Of a DNA stretch of 64,000 nucleotides, positions 33,422 to 41,394 are shown in pieces (positions within the stretch are counted from its first letter, which is position 1; each line of letters begins with the position of its first letter). The notes under the pieces are model-generated. The model was not told the DNA's origin, ran no database searches, and saw only the letters and a program-made list of their open reading frames with translations. This stretch comes from Rhodospirillales bacterium (GTDB lineage: Bacteria; Pseudomonadota; Alphaproteobacteria; Rhodospirillales; JASLLZ01). The stretch covers positions 1 through 64,000 of the forward strand of contig JASLLZ010000001.1 of assembly GCA_030746775.1 (NCBI GenBank). Direction: 5' to 3'. The translations under genes and the position numbers were made by a program.

Positions 33422-34966
33422 ATGACCATCCTTATTCAATGCTTCCAGACCGCGACCGCGATCGCCATTGCCGTTATCCTTTCGGCACCGTCCCCGGCCT
33501 TGGCCGGGACGGGTGGATCCACGGCCGACCACGGCAAGTTCGAGGCCCTGGACCGGAAATTCGCCTCGGGTCCCGAGGTCACCCGGGCCTGCCTCGCCTG
33601 CCACACCGAGGCGGCCAAGCAAATCCACGCCACCCAGCACTGGACGTGGGACTTCGTCAGCCCCAAGACCGGCCAGCGACTGGGCAAGAAGAACGTCATC
33701 AACAATTTTTGTATCGCGGCGGCACCCAACATCGCCGAGTGCTCGAGTTGCCACGTCGGTTATGGCTGGAAGGACGAGACCTTCGACTTCTCGTCGCAGG
33801 AGAACGTTGACTGCCTGGTCTGTCACGATACCACCGGGACCTATTCCAAGAAGGCCCTGCGGACGCCGGGCGGGCGCAAACCGAACCTCAAGAAAATGGC
33901 CCAGGGCGTCGGGCCGACCAGCCGCCGGAGCTGCGGCGCCTGTCATTTTTCGGGCGGCGGCGGCAAGGCGGTCAAGCACGGCGATATCGATCCGTCCCTC
34001 GACCATCCCGACGTCTTCGTCGACGTGCATATGGACGCCGACGGCCTGAACTTCACCTGCGCGACCTGCCACGGGGCGGAAAATCACGCCGTGGCGGGAA
34101 GCCGCTATGCGGCGGCGGGAAGCGATTCCCACGGCATCGACGTTCCTGGCCGCGACGATGGCAACCGCGCCACCTGCCAGTCCTGTCACGGTGCCCGGCC
34201 GATGAAGGACGAGAAGCTCAACCAGCACACCGACAAGATCGCCTGTCAGACCTGCCACATTCCCGAGTTCTCGCGTGGCGACTACGCCACCAAGACCTGG
34301 TGGGACTGGTCGACCGCCGGCCGCTTGACCGCCGAGGGCCAGCCCTTCACCGAAGAGGACGAGGCCGGGCATGAGGTCTACAACTCCAAGAAAGGCGACT
34401 TCCGTTGGCGAAGGGATGCCATCCCCGAATACGTATGGTTCAACGGCACCGCCCACTACACCCTTCCGGGCCAGTCCTTCGACCCCGCCAAGGTGCTTTC
34501 GGTCAACGCCTTCGAGGGCCGTCCGGACGATCACGAGTCGCGGATTTGGCCGGTCAAGGTGATGCGCGGCAAACAGCCCTACGACGCCGAGAGCAAAACC
34601 CTGGCCGCGGTGCAGACGACCGGCAAGGACGGCTACTGGAAGACCTTCGATTGGGATACCGCCATCGCCCGCGGCATGGCCGCGATGGGCGAGAAGTTCA
34701 GCGGTCGCTACGATTTCGTCGAAACCGAGATGACCTGGCCGATCGCCCATATGGTGGCGCCGGCGGACGAGGCCCTGGGGTGCGCGTCATGCCACGCCAG
34801 GGACGGGCGGCTGGCGGCCGTCGAAGGTGTCTATATCCCAGGCCGCGATTCCAACCGCTTCTTGGATATGGCCGGCTATGCCCTGATTGTGCTGACCCTT
34901 GCCGGGGTCGTCCTGCACGGCGCCCTCAGGGTGGTTTTTGCCCTGCGTAGGAGGTCACGGCCATGA
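33422..34966 (+). CDS. Octaheme c-type cytochrome, tetrathionate reductase-like
   Basis: 514 residues. Signal peptide ending ...SPALA, then eight CXXCH heme motifs (CLACH, CSSCH, CLVCH, CGACH, CATCH, CQSCH, CQTCH, CASCH) and a C-terminal membrane helix (ALIVLTLAGVVLHGALRVVF) absent from soluble Shewanella OTR. Overall order resembles the octaheme tetrathionate reductase (OTR) family, which can reduce tetrathionate, nitrite and hydroxylamine in vitro. Its stop overlaps the soxY start (ATGA), so it is likely to work with the SoxYZ carrier. The direction of reaction here, oxidative or reductive, is unknown. Confidence 0.85.
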   Translation: MTILIQCFQTATAIAIAVILSAPSPALAGTGGSTADHGKFEALDRKFASGPEVTRACLACHTEAAKQIHATQHWTWDFVSPKTGQRLGKKNVINNFCIAAAPNIAECSSCHVGYGWKDETFDFSSQENVDCLVCHDTTGTYSKKALRTPGGRKPNLKKMAQGVGPTSRRSCGACHFSGGGGKAVKHGDIDPSLDHPDVFVDVHMDADGLNFTCATCHGAENHAVAGSRYAAAGSDSHGIDVPGRDDGNRATCQSCHGARPMKDEKLNQHTDKIACQTCHIPEFSRGDYATKTWWDWSTAGRLTAEGQPFTEEDEAGHEVYNSKKGDFRWRRDAIPEYVWFNGTAHYTLPGQSFDPAKVLSVNAFEGRPDDHESRIWPVKVMRGKQPYDAESKTLAAVQTTGKDGYWKTFDWDTAIARGMAAMGEKFSGRYDFVETEMTWPIAHMVAPADEALGCASCHARDGRLAAVEGVYIPGRDSNRFLDMAGYALIVLTLAGVVLHGALRVVFALRRRSRP

Positions 34967-35445
34967 CGCGCGATGCAACCGCAAAGGCCATCATTTCTCG
35001 CCGGCGGATGCTTGTCGCCGTGGGGGGGCTGGTCGCCGCCGTATTTTCGGGCCTGCTGCCCCGGTCGGTCGACGCATCCCCCCGCGAGGCCAAGAAACGT
35101 CTGGCCGAACTGACCGGTGGGGCGCCGGCGAAGAAAGGCCGGGTGAAGGTGACGCTGCCCAAGATCACCGATCAGGCCGCCTGGGTACCGATCTCCGTCG
35201 CCGTCGACAGCCCGATGACAAAAGACGACCACGTCGCGCAGATTCATATCCTTGCCGAGCGCAACACCGTTCCCCGCGTCGCGACCTACTATCTTGGGCC
35301 GGCCAACGGCAGGGCAAAATTATCGACGCGTATCCGGGTCAAGAAAAGCCAGATCATCACCGCCGCCGCCGTCATGAGCGACGGTTCCGTTTTCGTCGGC
35401 AAGGCGCGCTGCAAGATCGTCAGCGGCGCCGGCGGCTGCGGCTGA
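34963..35445 (+). CDS. soxY: Thiosulfate oxidation carrier protein SoxY
   Basis: 160 residues. Tat-type signal (SRRRMLVAVGGLVAAVF), then the SoxY fold (TLPKITDQAAWVPISVAVDSPM), ending GAGGCG. The conserved C-terminal cysteine that carries the sulfur substrate is present, but the usual GGCGG tail lacks its last glycine. It forms a heterodimer with SoxZ and carries sulfur as a cysteine adduct in the periplasm. ATGA overlap with the cytochrome upstream. Confidence 0.9.
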   Translation: MTRDATAKAIISRRRMLVAVGGLVAAVFSGLLPRSVDASPREAKKRLAELTGGAPAKKGRVKVTLPKITDQAAWVPISVAVDSPMTKDDHVAQIHILAERNTVPRVATYYLGPANGRAKLSTRIRVKKSQIITAAAVMSDGSVFVGKARCKIVSGAGGCG

Positions 35446-35464
35446 GTGCCAGGAGGCAGGACCG

Positions 35465-35788
35465 ATGCCCAAGGGACCACAGGTTCGAATTCCCAAGACG
35501 GCCCGCAAAGGCGAGGTCGTGCCCGTCAAGACCAAGATCGGCCATCCCATGGAAACCGGGTGGCGCAAGGGCAAGGACGGGACGCCGGTAGCGCGCAACA
35601 GAATCAACCGGTTCGTCTGCGCCTTCAACGGCGAAGACGTGTTCAAATCGGACTTCGATGCCGGTGTCGCCGCCGACCCCTACCTCGCCTTCTTCGTCAA
35701 GGTGGAGGAAAGCGGAAGGTTCGAGTTTACCTGGGTCGAGGATGGGGGCCGGGCCTATACGCGCTCGGCCTCGATCGTCGTGACCTAG
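35465..35788 (+). CDS. soxZ: Thiosulfate oxidation protein SoxZ
   Basis: 107 residues, no signal peptide, as expected because SoxZ is exported with SoxY through Tat. Characteristic text: VKTKIGHPMETGWR near residue 20 and FTWVEDGG near the end. Partner of SoxY. Ribosome site AGGAGG upstream. Neither SoxAX, SoxB nor SoxCD is encoded nearby. Confidence 0.9.
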   Translation: MPKGPQVRIPKTARKGEVVPVKTKIGHPMETGWRKGKDGTPVARNRINRFVCAFNGEDVFKSDFDAGVAADPYLAFFVKVEESGRFEFTWVEDGGRAYTRSASIVVT

Positions 35789-35825
35789 GACGACGGGAGA
35801 AACCTTTGCAAGAAAGGAGAAAGCC

Positions 35826-36938
35826 ATGAGATCCAGGACAAGCGTTCTAGTCGCCGGCGCGGCCCTGTTGTTTGTCGCGCTGGGTCCGCAATCCGCCGGC
35901 GCCGCCGATGCCAAGGCGGGCTGGTATTCCAAGATCGTCGATACCGACGCCGTCATGCAATACGCGGTCATTCCCAAGCGCGACGACGTGCTCATCGTCG
36001 ATTCGCGGCCGGTCGGCAAATACGACGAGGGGCATGTCCCGGTCGCGGTCAGCATTCCCGACCGCAAGTTCGGAAAAATGACCGACATACTGCCGACGGA
36101 CAAGTCGACCCGCCTCGTCTTCTATTGCGGCGGCCTCAAATGTCCGCTCAGCCACAAGTCGGCGTTCAAGGCGGAGAAGGCCGGTTATACGAACGTCCAG
36201 GTCTATGCCGCCGGCTATCCGGATTGGATCGCCAAGGGCAACTTGGGTTCGATCAGCGCCGCATACGTGAAAAAGCTGCTCGATAAGAAGGCCGGCGTGG
36301 TGATTGTCGATGCCAGGCCCGAGCGTAAGTTCAAGGAGGGCCACGTTCCGACGGCGATCAATATCCCGGACCGCAAGTTCGCCAAGATGACCGGCCTGCT
36401 GCCCGAGGACAAAAAGACGCCGCTGATCTTCTATTGCGGCGGCCTCAAGTGTCCGCTCAGCCCCAAATCGGCGGCCAAGGCCGTCAAGCTGGGCTACACC
36501 GACGTCAAGCTCTTCCAAGCCGGCTATCCGGCCTGGAAGGAAGCCTACGGTCCGAAGCCGGCGGCGGCGCTGCCCCAGGCGGGCGTCGTGGCGATCGATA
36601 CCGGCAAGGAATCGGATACCATCACCATCGCCTCGTTCGAAAAGATCCTCAAGGATGCGCCGCAAAGCGTCCTCATGCTCGACGTGCGCGACCCCAGCGA
36701 GTTCAAGGGCGGGCACTTCAAGCCAGCGGTCAACATGACCGTCGACGAGGTCGAGGAGGGCGTGGACGAACTGCCCACCGGCAAGCCCATTGTCTTCGTC
36801 TGCGCGACCGGTACGCGTAGCGCCGAGGCCTTCGACATCGTCAAGATGGCGCGCGACGACGTCGAGGTCTATTTCCTCGACGCCAACGTGGAATACGCCA
36901 GTGACGGGTCCTACAAGATCACGGCCAACGTCCACTGA
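35826..36938 (+). CDS. Periplasmic triple-rhodanese sulfurtransferase
   Basis: 370 residues with a signal peptide (ending QSAGA). Three rhodanese domains: about 35-135, 140-240 and 265-365. Domains 1 and 2 carry identical active loops CGGLKC (Cys about 101 and 203); domain 3 has CATGTR (Cys about 326). The double-cysteine loops CGGLKC are unlike the single-cysteine loop of ordinary thiosulfate sulfurtransferases. Domains 1 and 2 are close duplicates, also at DNA level. Likely passes sulfane sulfur to or from SoxYZ. Strong ribosome site AAAGGAGAAA. Confidence 0.86.
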   Translation: MRSRTSVLVAGAALLFVALGPQSAGAADAKAGWYSKIVDTDAVMQYAVIPKRDDVLIVDSRPVGKYDEGHVPVAVSIPDRKFGKMTDILPTDKSTRLVFYCGGLKCPLSHKSAFKAEKAGYTNVQVYAAGYPDWIAKGNLGSISAAYVKKLLDKKAGVVIVDARPERKFKEGHVPTAINIPDRKFAKMTGLLPEDKKTPLIFYCGGLKCPLSPKSAAKAVKLGYTDVKLFQAGYPAWKEAYGPKPAAALPQAGVVAIDTGKESDTITIASFEKILKDAPQSVLMLDVRDPSEFKGGHFKPAVNMTVDEVEEGVDELPTGKPIVFVCATGTRSAEAFDIVKMARDDVEVYFLDANVEYASDGSYKITANVH

Positions 36939-36959
36939 GGGGAGTTTCGGAAAAGCGCC

Positions 36960-36998
36960 GGACCCCGGTTCCGCCCCGCTTCGGCGGGGCCGGGGTCC
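36960..36998 (+). other. UUCG-capped intergenic hairpin
   Basis: Inner stem GCCCCGC/GCGGGGC with a C(UUCG)G tetraloop (36973-36990) and outer stem GGACCCCGG/CCGGGGTCC (36960-36998). It lies between the rhodanese and cytochrome b genes and probably stabilises or separates the two transcripts. No T-tract follows. Confidence 0.55.
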
Positions 36999-37020
36999 CT
37001 ACCGGGGAAAGGGGATCGCC

Positions 37021-37629
37021 ATGCAGCGGATTTACATCTTCAAGCGCTTCGAACGCTTCTGGCACTGGTCGCAGGCGCTGTTGATCGCGCTCATGGTGCT
37101 CTCCGGCTTCGAGATTCACGGCACTTACGCCCTCCTTGGGTTCGAGGACGCCGTCACCGTCCACACGACCAGCGCCTGGGTCCTCATCGGGCTGTGGGTC
37201 TTCGCCATCTTCTGGCACCTGACGACGGGCGAGTGGCGCCAGTACATTCCCACCACCGAGAAGCTTCTCGCCATGGTGCGCTACTACATGACGGGCATTT
37301 TCACCAATGCTCCGCATCCCTTCCGCGTCACCGGACTGAGCAAGCACAATCCCCTGCAGCGGCTCGCCTACCTTGTCTTCAAGCTGGTCATCGCGCCGGC
37401 GCTGTGGATCACCGGCCTGCTCTATCTTTACTACAACGCATGGGAGGCCTGGGGTCTGGGCGGCCTCGATTTGGAGACCGTCGCCCTCGTCCATACGGCG
37501 GCGGCGTTCCTCATGGTGGTTTTCTTCGTCGGCCACGTCTACATGGCATTCTCGGGACAGTCTCCGTTCGCCCACCTCAAGGCCATGATCACCGGGTGGG
37601 AAGAGGTCGAAGACGAAAATGAGGCCTAA
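37021..37629 (+). CDS. Membrane b-type cytochrome
   Basis: 202 residues with four or five membrane helices. Histidines in RFWHWSQALL, VHTTSAW, IFWHLTTG, VHTAAAF and VGHVYMAF fit bis-His heme b ligation as in the cytochrome b561 / Ni-Fe hydrogenase b-subunit / formate dehydrogenase gamma superfamily. Such subunits exchange electrons with quinone. In this operon it is the obvious link between the periplasmic octaheme/SoxYZ system and the quinone pool (inference). Start 37021 follows GGGGAAAGGGGATC. Confidence 0.85.
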   Translation: MQRIYIFKRFERFWHWSQALLIALMVLSGFEIHGTYALLGFEDAVTVHTTSAWVLIGLWVFAIFWHLTTGEWRQYIPTTEKLLAMVRYYMTGIFTNAPHPFRVTGLSKHNPLQRLAYLVFKLVIAPALWITGLLYLYYNAWEAWGLGGLDLETVALVHTAAAFLMVVFFVGHVYMAFSGQSPFAHLKAMITGWEEVEDENEA

Positions 37630-37679
37630 GGACCGCTGACCCGCTTTGGCACCGCCAGGCACTTTTTTTCTCCAGACAC

Positions 37680-37757
37680 AATCCAGTTACAGCCCGACAT
37701 AATCCGCTTACATTCATCTTATATAATATAGTGAATTGAAGCTTTCCGAAGCGGATT
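37680..37757 (+). promoter_or_regulatory. Promoter region with direct and inverted repeats
   Basis: AATCCAGTTACA (37680-37691) and AATCCGCTTACA (37701-37712) form a direct repeat with 21-base period. AATCCGCTT (37701-37709) is also inverted at 37749-37757 (AAGCGGATT). Between them lies TATAAT (37722-37727). It precedes the DUF4405-like gene, so this gene has its own regulated promoter. Confidence 0.5.
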
Positions 37758-37769
37758 GAGGATGGAACC

Positions 37770-38675
37770 ATGAGCAAGAAACCTTTCAGCTTCAGATCGT
37801 TCTCGGCCTTCATCGTAACCTGGGCATTCCTGGTCGCGACGGTGACGGGCGTTGTGCTTTACATCGTACCCCAGGGGCGCATCGCCAACTGGGTCGACTG
37901 GCAATTGCTTGGTCTTTTGAAAGAGGACTGGGGCAACATCCATCTTGTCTTCGGCGCCATTTTCATCGCCGGAGGGGCGTTGCACCTCTACTTCAACTGG
38001 AAACCGTTCACAAATTACCTGGCGGAACGGATATCGGGGCATCTGCACCCGAAGAAGGAGCTGCTTGCGTCGCTTGCCTTGAGCCTGCTGCTGATCGTCG
38101 GCGCCATAAGCCAGGTCCCTCCGTTCAGCTATTACTTCGAGCTCAATGAACGGGCCAAGCAGGCCTGGGTGACGAGCCCGGAAGTCGAGCCGCCTTTCGG
38201 CCACGCCGAGGAGCTGCCGCTGGCGGTCTTTGCCAAGCGCCAGAACATGGACCTGGACAAGGTAACCGGCGAACTGCGCGCCAAGGGTATCGATTTCGAG
38301 GGTGAGCGCCAGCGCCTAGGTGATATCGCCCGGGCCAACGGCATGAACGCCATGCGGCTCTATGGGCTGATAAGGCAGTTCGAGGCGCGCCCCGAACCGG
38401 CGCCCTCCGTCGCCTATACGGCCGAAGACGTCGAGGACAGGTTCGATGGTACGGGAATCGGGCGCAAGAGCCTGACGACGATCTGCGCCACGGTCGGCGT
38501 TCCCTTGCGGACGGCGAAGGGCAAGTTCGTCAGCGCCGGCATCGAGGCCACCGGGGACGAAACCCTGAAGGCCATAGCCGGTAAGCACGGCATCAACCCC
38601 ATCGACCTGTTGAAGGTCATCTTGGTCGACGGCTTCCGGCCATCAATGGCTTCCGGCGATGAGCAAAGAAGCTGA
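37770..38675 (+). CDS. DUF4405-like membrane protein with soluble tail
   Basis: 301 residues. Three hydrophobic helices in the first 110 residues; the second contains HLVFGAIFIAGGALHLYFNW, with paired histidines as in heme-binding DUF4405 proteins. The remaining 190 residues are soluble and include two short helix-hairpin-like segments (IARANGMNAMRLYGLI; IAGKHGINPIDLLKVIL). A heme b role in the same electron pathway as the neighbouring cytochrome is likely but not shown. Ribosome site GAGGATGG. Confidence 0.7.
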   Translation: MSKKPFSFRSFSAFIVTWAFLVATVTGVVLYIVPQGRIANWVDWQLLGLLKEDWGNIHLVFGAIFIAGGALHLYFNWKPFTNYLAERISGHLHPKKELLASLALSLLLIVGAISQVPPFSYYFELNERAKQAWVTSPEVEPPFGHAEELPLAVFAKRQNMDLDKVTGELRAKGIDFEGERQRLGDIARANGMNAMRLYGLIRQFEARPEPAPSVAYTAEDVEDRFDGTGIGRKSLTTICATVGVPLRTAKGKFVSAGIEATGDETLKAIAGKHGINPIDLLKVILVDGFRPSMASGDEQRS

Positions 38676-38703
38676 TCCGCCCGTTGGGGGAAAAAGGAGC
38701 GGC

Positions 38704-38934
38704 ATGCACGACATGACTAACAAAGCAAAGCGTCCGCGTTGGGCCGTCGCCCTGGCGTTTGTCGCCGCCGCCTTCGGCCTCGTGACACTGAAATCGGGAG
38801 GCGAGGTCCTGTTCTTCGAAGGGGCCGGGCGCCAAGCCGCCGGCGACTACGTGTCCTTCGTCGTATGGTTCAATTTTCTGGCCGGCTTCGCCTATATCGT
38901 GGCAGCCGCCGGGCTCGCCCTGTGGCGGCCCTGA
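38704..38934 (+). CDS. Small membrane protein, unknown
   Basis: 76 residues with two predicted membrane helices (VALAFVAAAFGLVTL; FNFLAGFAYIVAAAGLALW) joined by a loop containing FFEGAGRQAAGDYV. ATG 38704 follows AAAAAGGAGCGGC. No family recognised by eye. Lies between the DUF4405-like gene and another tiny membrane gene, so it probably belongs to the same unit. Confidence 0.65.
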   Translation: MHDMTNKAKRPRWAVALAFVAAAFGLVTLKSGGEVLFFEGAGRQAAGDYVSFVVWFNFLAGFAYIVAAAGLALWRP

Positions 38935-38949
38935 GCCGTTCCCCTGGCC

Positions 38950-39147
38950 ATGACCATCGCGCTATTGACGGTTGTGATCTTCGCCGCCTTGGGGGCGTGG
39001 ATCGTGATCGGCGGGGCGTTCGAAATCCGCACCGTCGGGGCGATGGCCCTGAGAAGCCTGGTCTGGCTGGGCATCGCCTTCGCTCTCAGCGGCAAGTTCA
39101 AACAGAGCGGTTCGATAAAATCAGGGATCCTTGGTATTAACCGTTAA
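38950..39147 (+). CDS. Small membrane protein, unknown
   Basis: 65 residues with two hydrophobic helices (ALLTVVIFAALGAWIVI; ALRSLVWLGIAFAL) and a basic C-terminal tail. It begins 15 bases after the previous gene with no strong ribosome site. Not recognised. Together with the 76-residue protein it could form a small membrane complex. Confidence 0.55.
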   Translation: MTIALLTVVIFAALGAWIVIGGAFEIRTVGAMALRSLVWLGIAFALSGKFKQSGSIKSGILGINR

Positions 39148-39196
39148 ACTGGTTCGGCATTGGCGGCTCTGACGATGTCGAAAGGCAGGGGGAATT

Positions 39197-40231
39197 ATGG
39201 CCACGACGGCGCGGACGCGGACCCGGCTGAACCTGTTCGCCGCTGTGATCGTCGCATCGGCGGTGATCGGTGCCGGTTATGCCGTTCTCCTCGATGTCGT
39301 TATCCGTTCCGAGTTGTCGCCAAATTCCCTGGTTCGCGGCGCCATGCGCGGCACCATCATCGGCCTCGTCATGTGGTCCTTTGAAAGTTTGCTTGCCCAG
39401 GGCCCCTTGGGCGAGCGCTTGCGCCGGGCCCCTTTTGCGGCGTCGCTCGTTTTACGCACGGTTGCCTCGACAACGGTGCTGATGATTGCCATCGTTGCTT
39501 CCCGGGCTTTGCTCAGCAGCCGCGGTCATCCCATGGAACAGTGGCTTGCCGTCGGTTTTTTCCGCGATACCGGTTTCGCGCTTGTCGCGGTATTTGCGGT
39601 CCATTTCGTGCTGCAGGTAAGGCGAATCATTGGTGGGCGGGTGCTCGCCAACTTTATTCTCGGGCGCTACCATCGACCGGTCGAGGAGGAGCGCATTTTC
39701 CTGTTTCTCGATATTGTTGGCTCGACGGGGATTGCCGAACGCCTGGGCGACGCCGGAGCCTATTCCCTGGTTACGCGGTTTTTCTTCGATATCGCCGAGC
39801 CGGTGCTTGAGTTCGGCGGCGAAACGCACCGATATATCGGCGACGAGGTGGTGATCACCTGGCCCATGATGGATGGCGTGGACAACGCCCGCTGCCTGCA
39901 TTGTTACTTCGCCATTTGCCAGCGGATTGCCGCCATCGGGCCATCCTACCAAAGAGATTTCGGCATTGTCCCCGAGTTCAGGGCGGGGTTGCACGGCGGT
40001 CGTGTCGTCGCCGGCGAATGCGGGGATGACAAACGCGATATCGTCTATTTCGGCGACACCGTGAATACCGCCAAACGGATCGAGGAAGCATGCCGTGACT
40101 TTGACCGCCCGATGCTGATCTCCGGAAATCTCTTGGCCCGCATCGAGACGCCGGCCGACTGGGTCGTTGAAAATCTGGGAAGAACGGTCCTTCGCGGCCA
40201 TCAACACGAGATGGAACTGTTCAGCCTTTAG
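39197..40231 (+). CDS. Membrane class III adenylate/guanylate cyclase
   Basis: 344 residues. About four membrane helices in residues 15-145, then a class III catalytic domain: FLDIVGSTGIAE (first metal Asp), YIGDEVVITW (second metal Asp), and DTVNTAKRIEE (transition-state Asn/Arg). The sensing part is only the short membrane domain, without a HAMP or PAS module. Makes cAMP or cGMP; specificity not assigned. It follows the sulfur cluster but has its own start after GGGGGAAT. Confidence 0.88.
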   Translation: MATTARTRTRLNLFAAVIVASAVIGAGYAVLLDVVIRSELSPNSLVRGAMRGTIIGLVMWSFESLLAQGPLGERLRRAPFAASLVLRTVASTTVLMIAIVASRALLSSRGHPMEQWLAVGFFRDTGFALVAVFAVHFVLQVRRIIGGRVLANFILGRYHRPVEEERIFLFLDIVGSTGIAERLGDAGAYSLVTRFFFDIAEPVLEFGGETHRYIGDEVVITWPMMDGVDNARCLHCYFAICQRIAAIGPSYQRDFGIVPEFRAGLHGGRVVAGECGDDKRDIVYFGDTVNTAKRIEEACRDFDRPMLISGNLLARIETPADWVVENLGRTVLRGHQHEMELFSL

Positions 40232-40241
40232 GCCAAACAAT

Positions 40242-40283
40242 GACCCGGGGCACGACGGGGCCTGAAGACCGCTAACCCGGGTC
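40242..40283. terminator. Inverted repeat between convergent genes
   Basis: GACCCGGG (40242-40249) and CCCGGGTC (40276-40283) form a perfect 8-bp stem with a 26-base loop between the cyclase (+) and atpF (-) stops. No T-tract on either strand; a weak candidate for a bidirectional transcript end. Confidence 0.3.
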
Positions 40284-40298
40284 GGGCTGGAAAGCGTT

Positions 40299-40826
40299 CT
40301 AATTCAGCTTTTTCGGCAGTTCCTTGATGGCCTCGGCGACCAGGGCGTGGGCCTTCTTGTCGGTTACCGTCTCGGCCAGCACCCGGCGCGTCGCGTCGAC
40401 GGCGATATCGACGGCCAGGCCGCGCACCGCCTCGAGGCTTCGCGCCTCGGCCTGGGCAATTCGTTCCAAAGCCGTCCTTTCGCGCCGCTTCAACGAAGCT
40501 TCCACGGCTTCCTCGGCCCGCGATGCCTGGCGCGCCGCCTCGTCGCGGGCCTGGTCCAGGATGTCGCCGGTTTCCTTCATCGCGTCGCGTTGCTTGCGCT
40601 GATAAGTGGCCAGCAGCCCCTGGGCCTCCTCGCGCAGCCGTGCCGCCTCGTCGATCTGGTGCTTGATGGTTTCGGCCCGCGCGTCGAGCGCCGTGACGGC
40701 GATGCGAAACAAAGGCTTGAAGGCGAAGGCAACAAGAATGACAAAGGCCACCATGACCCAGAATTCCGCCGTCGCGTAAAAGGGCTCGCCATGGGCCGCC
40801 GCCGTTTCCGCCGCCCAGGCGCTCAT
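40299..40826 (-). CDS. atpF: ATP synthase Fo subunit b
   Basis: 175 residues: N-terminal membrane helix (FWVMVAFVILVAFAF) then a long charged helix forming half of the peripheral stalk. Last gene of the Fo operon; it overlaps the b' stop by 4 bases. Alphaproteobacteria carry two diverged b subunits, here b and b'. Confidence 0.93.
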   Translation of the reverse strand: MSAWAAETAAAHGEPFYATAEFWVMVAFVILVAFAFKPLFRIAVTALDARAETIKHQIDEAARLREEAQGLLATYQRKQRDAMKETGDILDQARDEAARQASRAEEAVEASLKRRERTALERIAQAEARSLEAVRGLAVDIAVDATRRVLAETVTDKKAHALVAEAIKELPKKLN

Positions 40827-41386
40827 CGGGCGTGCTCCTTCAAGGCCGCGTCGACGGCGGCCTCCAGGGTCTTGCCGTCGAGCTTCCCGCCCGACAGCTT
40901 CTTCGCCGCCTCGCCGGCGACCTCGACGACGACTTGACGAATGTTGGCCACCGCTTGTTCCCGGGCCTCGTTGATGCGCGCCTCGCCGTCCTTGATTTCA
41001 CCTTCCAGGCGTTCCGTCAGCCGGGCCAGGCGTTCGGCGCTATCGGCCGCCATCCGCTCCGCCGCTTTATGGACGATGGCCTGGGCCTCGTCACGCGCTT
41101 CGGCGAGGGCGCTTTCGTAGGCCTGGGCCACGCTTTCCGCTTCCGCCTTCAAGGCTTCCGCCTTTTCCAGGTTGTCGTTGACCCGGTCCTGGCGTTCCTC
41201 CAGCACTTCGCTGATGCGCGGCAGGGCGACCCGGGCCATCAGCAGGTAAAGAAGGCCAAAGGATATCGCCAGCCAGATAACCTGCGGCGCGTACTGGGAC
41301 GTGTCCAGTTGCGGCAGCCCGGCGGCAAGAGCCGGACCGGCGCCGACGGCGAAGGCCCCCAGAACGGACAGGAAGCGAATCGGCAT
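40823..41386 (-). CDS. ATP synthase Fo subunit b'
   Basis: 187 residues. Hydrophobic N-terminus, a segment LDTSQYAPQVIWLAISFGLLYLL typical of b', then a long E/A/R-rich stalk helix. It pairs with subunit b in the stalk that holds F1. Located between atpE and atpF as in phototrophic and other alphaproteobacterial Fo operons. Confidence 0.92.
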   Translation of the reverse strand: MPIRFLSVLGAFAVGAGPALAAGLPQLDTSQYAPQVIWLAISFGLLYLLMARVALPRISEVLEERQDRVNDNLEKAEALKAEAESVAQAYESALAEARDEAQAIVHKAAERMAADSAERLARLTERLEGEIKDGEARINEAREQAVANIRQVVVEVAGEAAKKLSGGKLDGKTLEAAVDAALKEHAR

Positions 41387-41394
41387 GGCGGGTT

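Noticed and set aside
37645..37670. Intrinsic terminator (TGGC/GCCA with T7) after the cytochrome b gene
   Set aside because: The stem is only 4 bp and separated from the T run by several bases; too weak to call.
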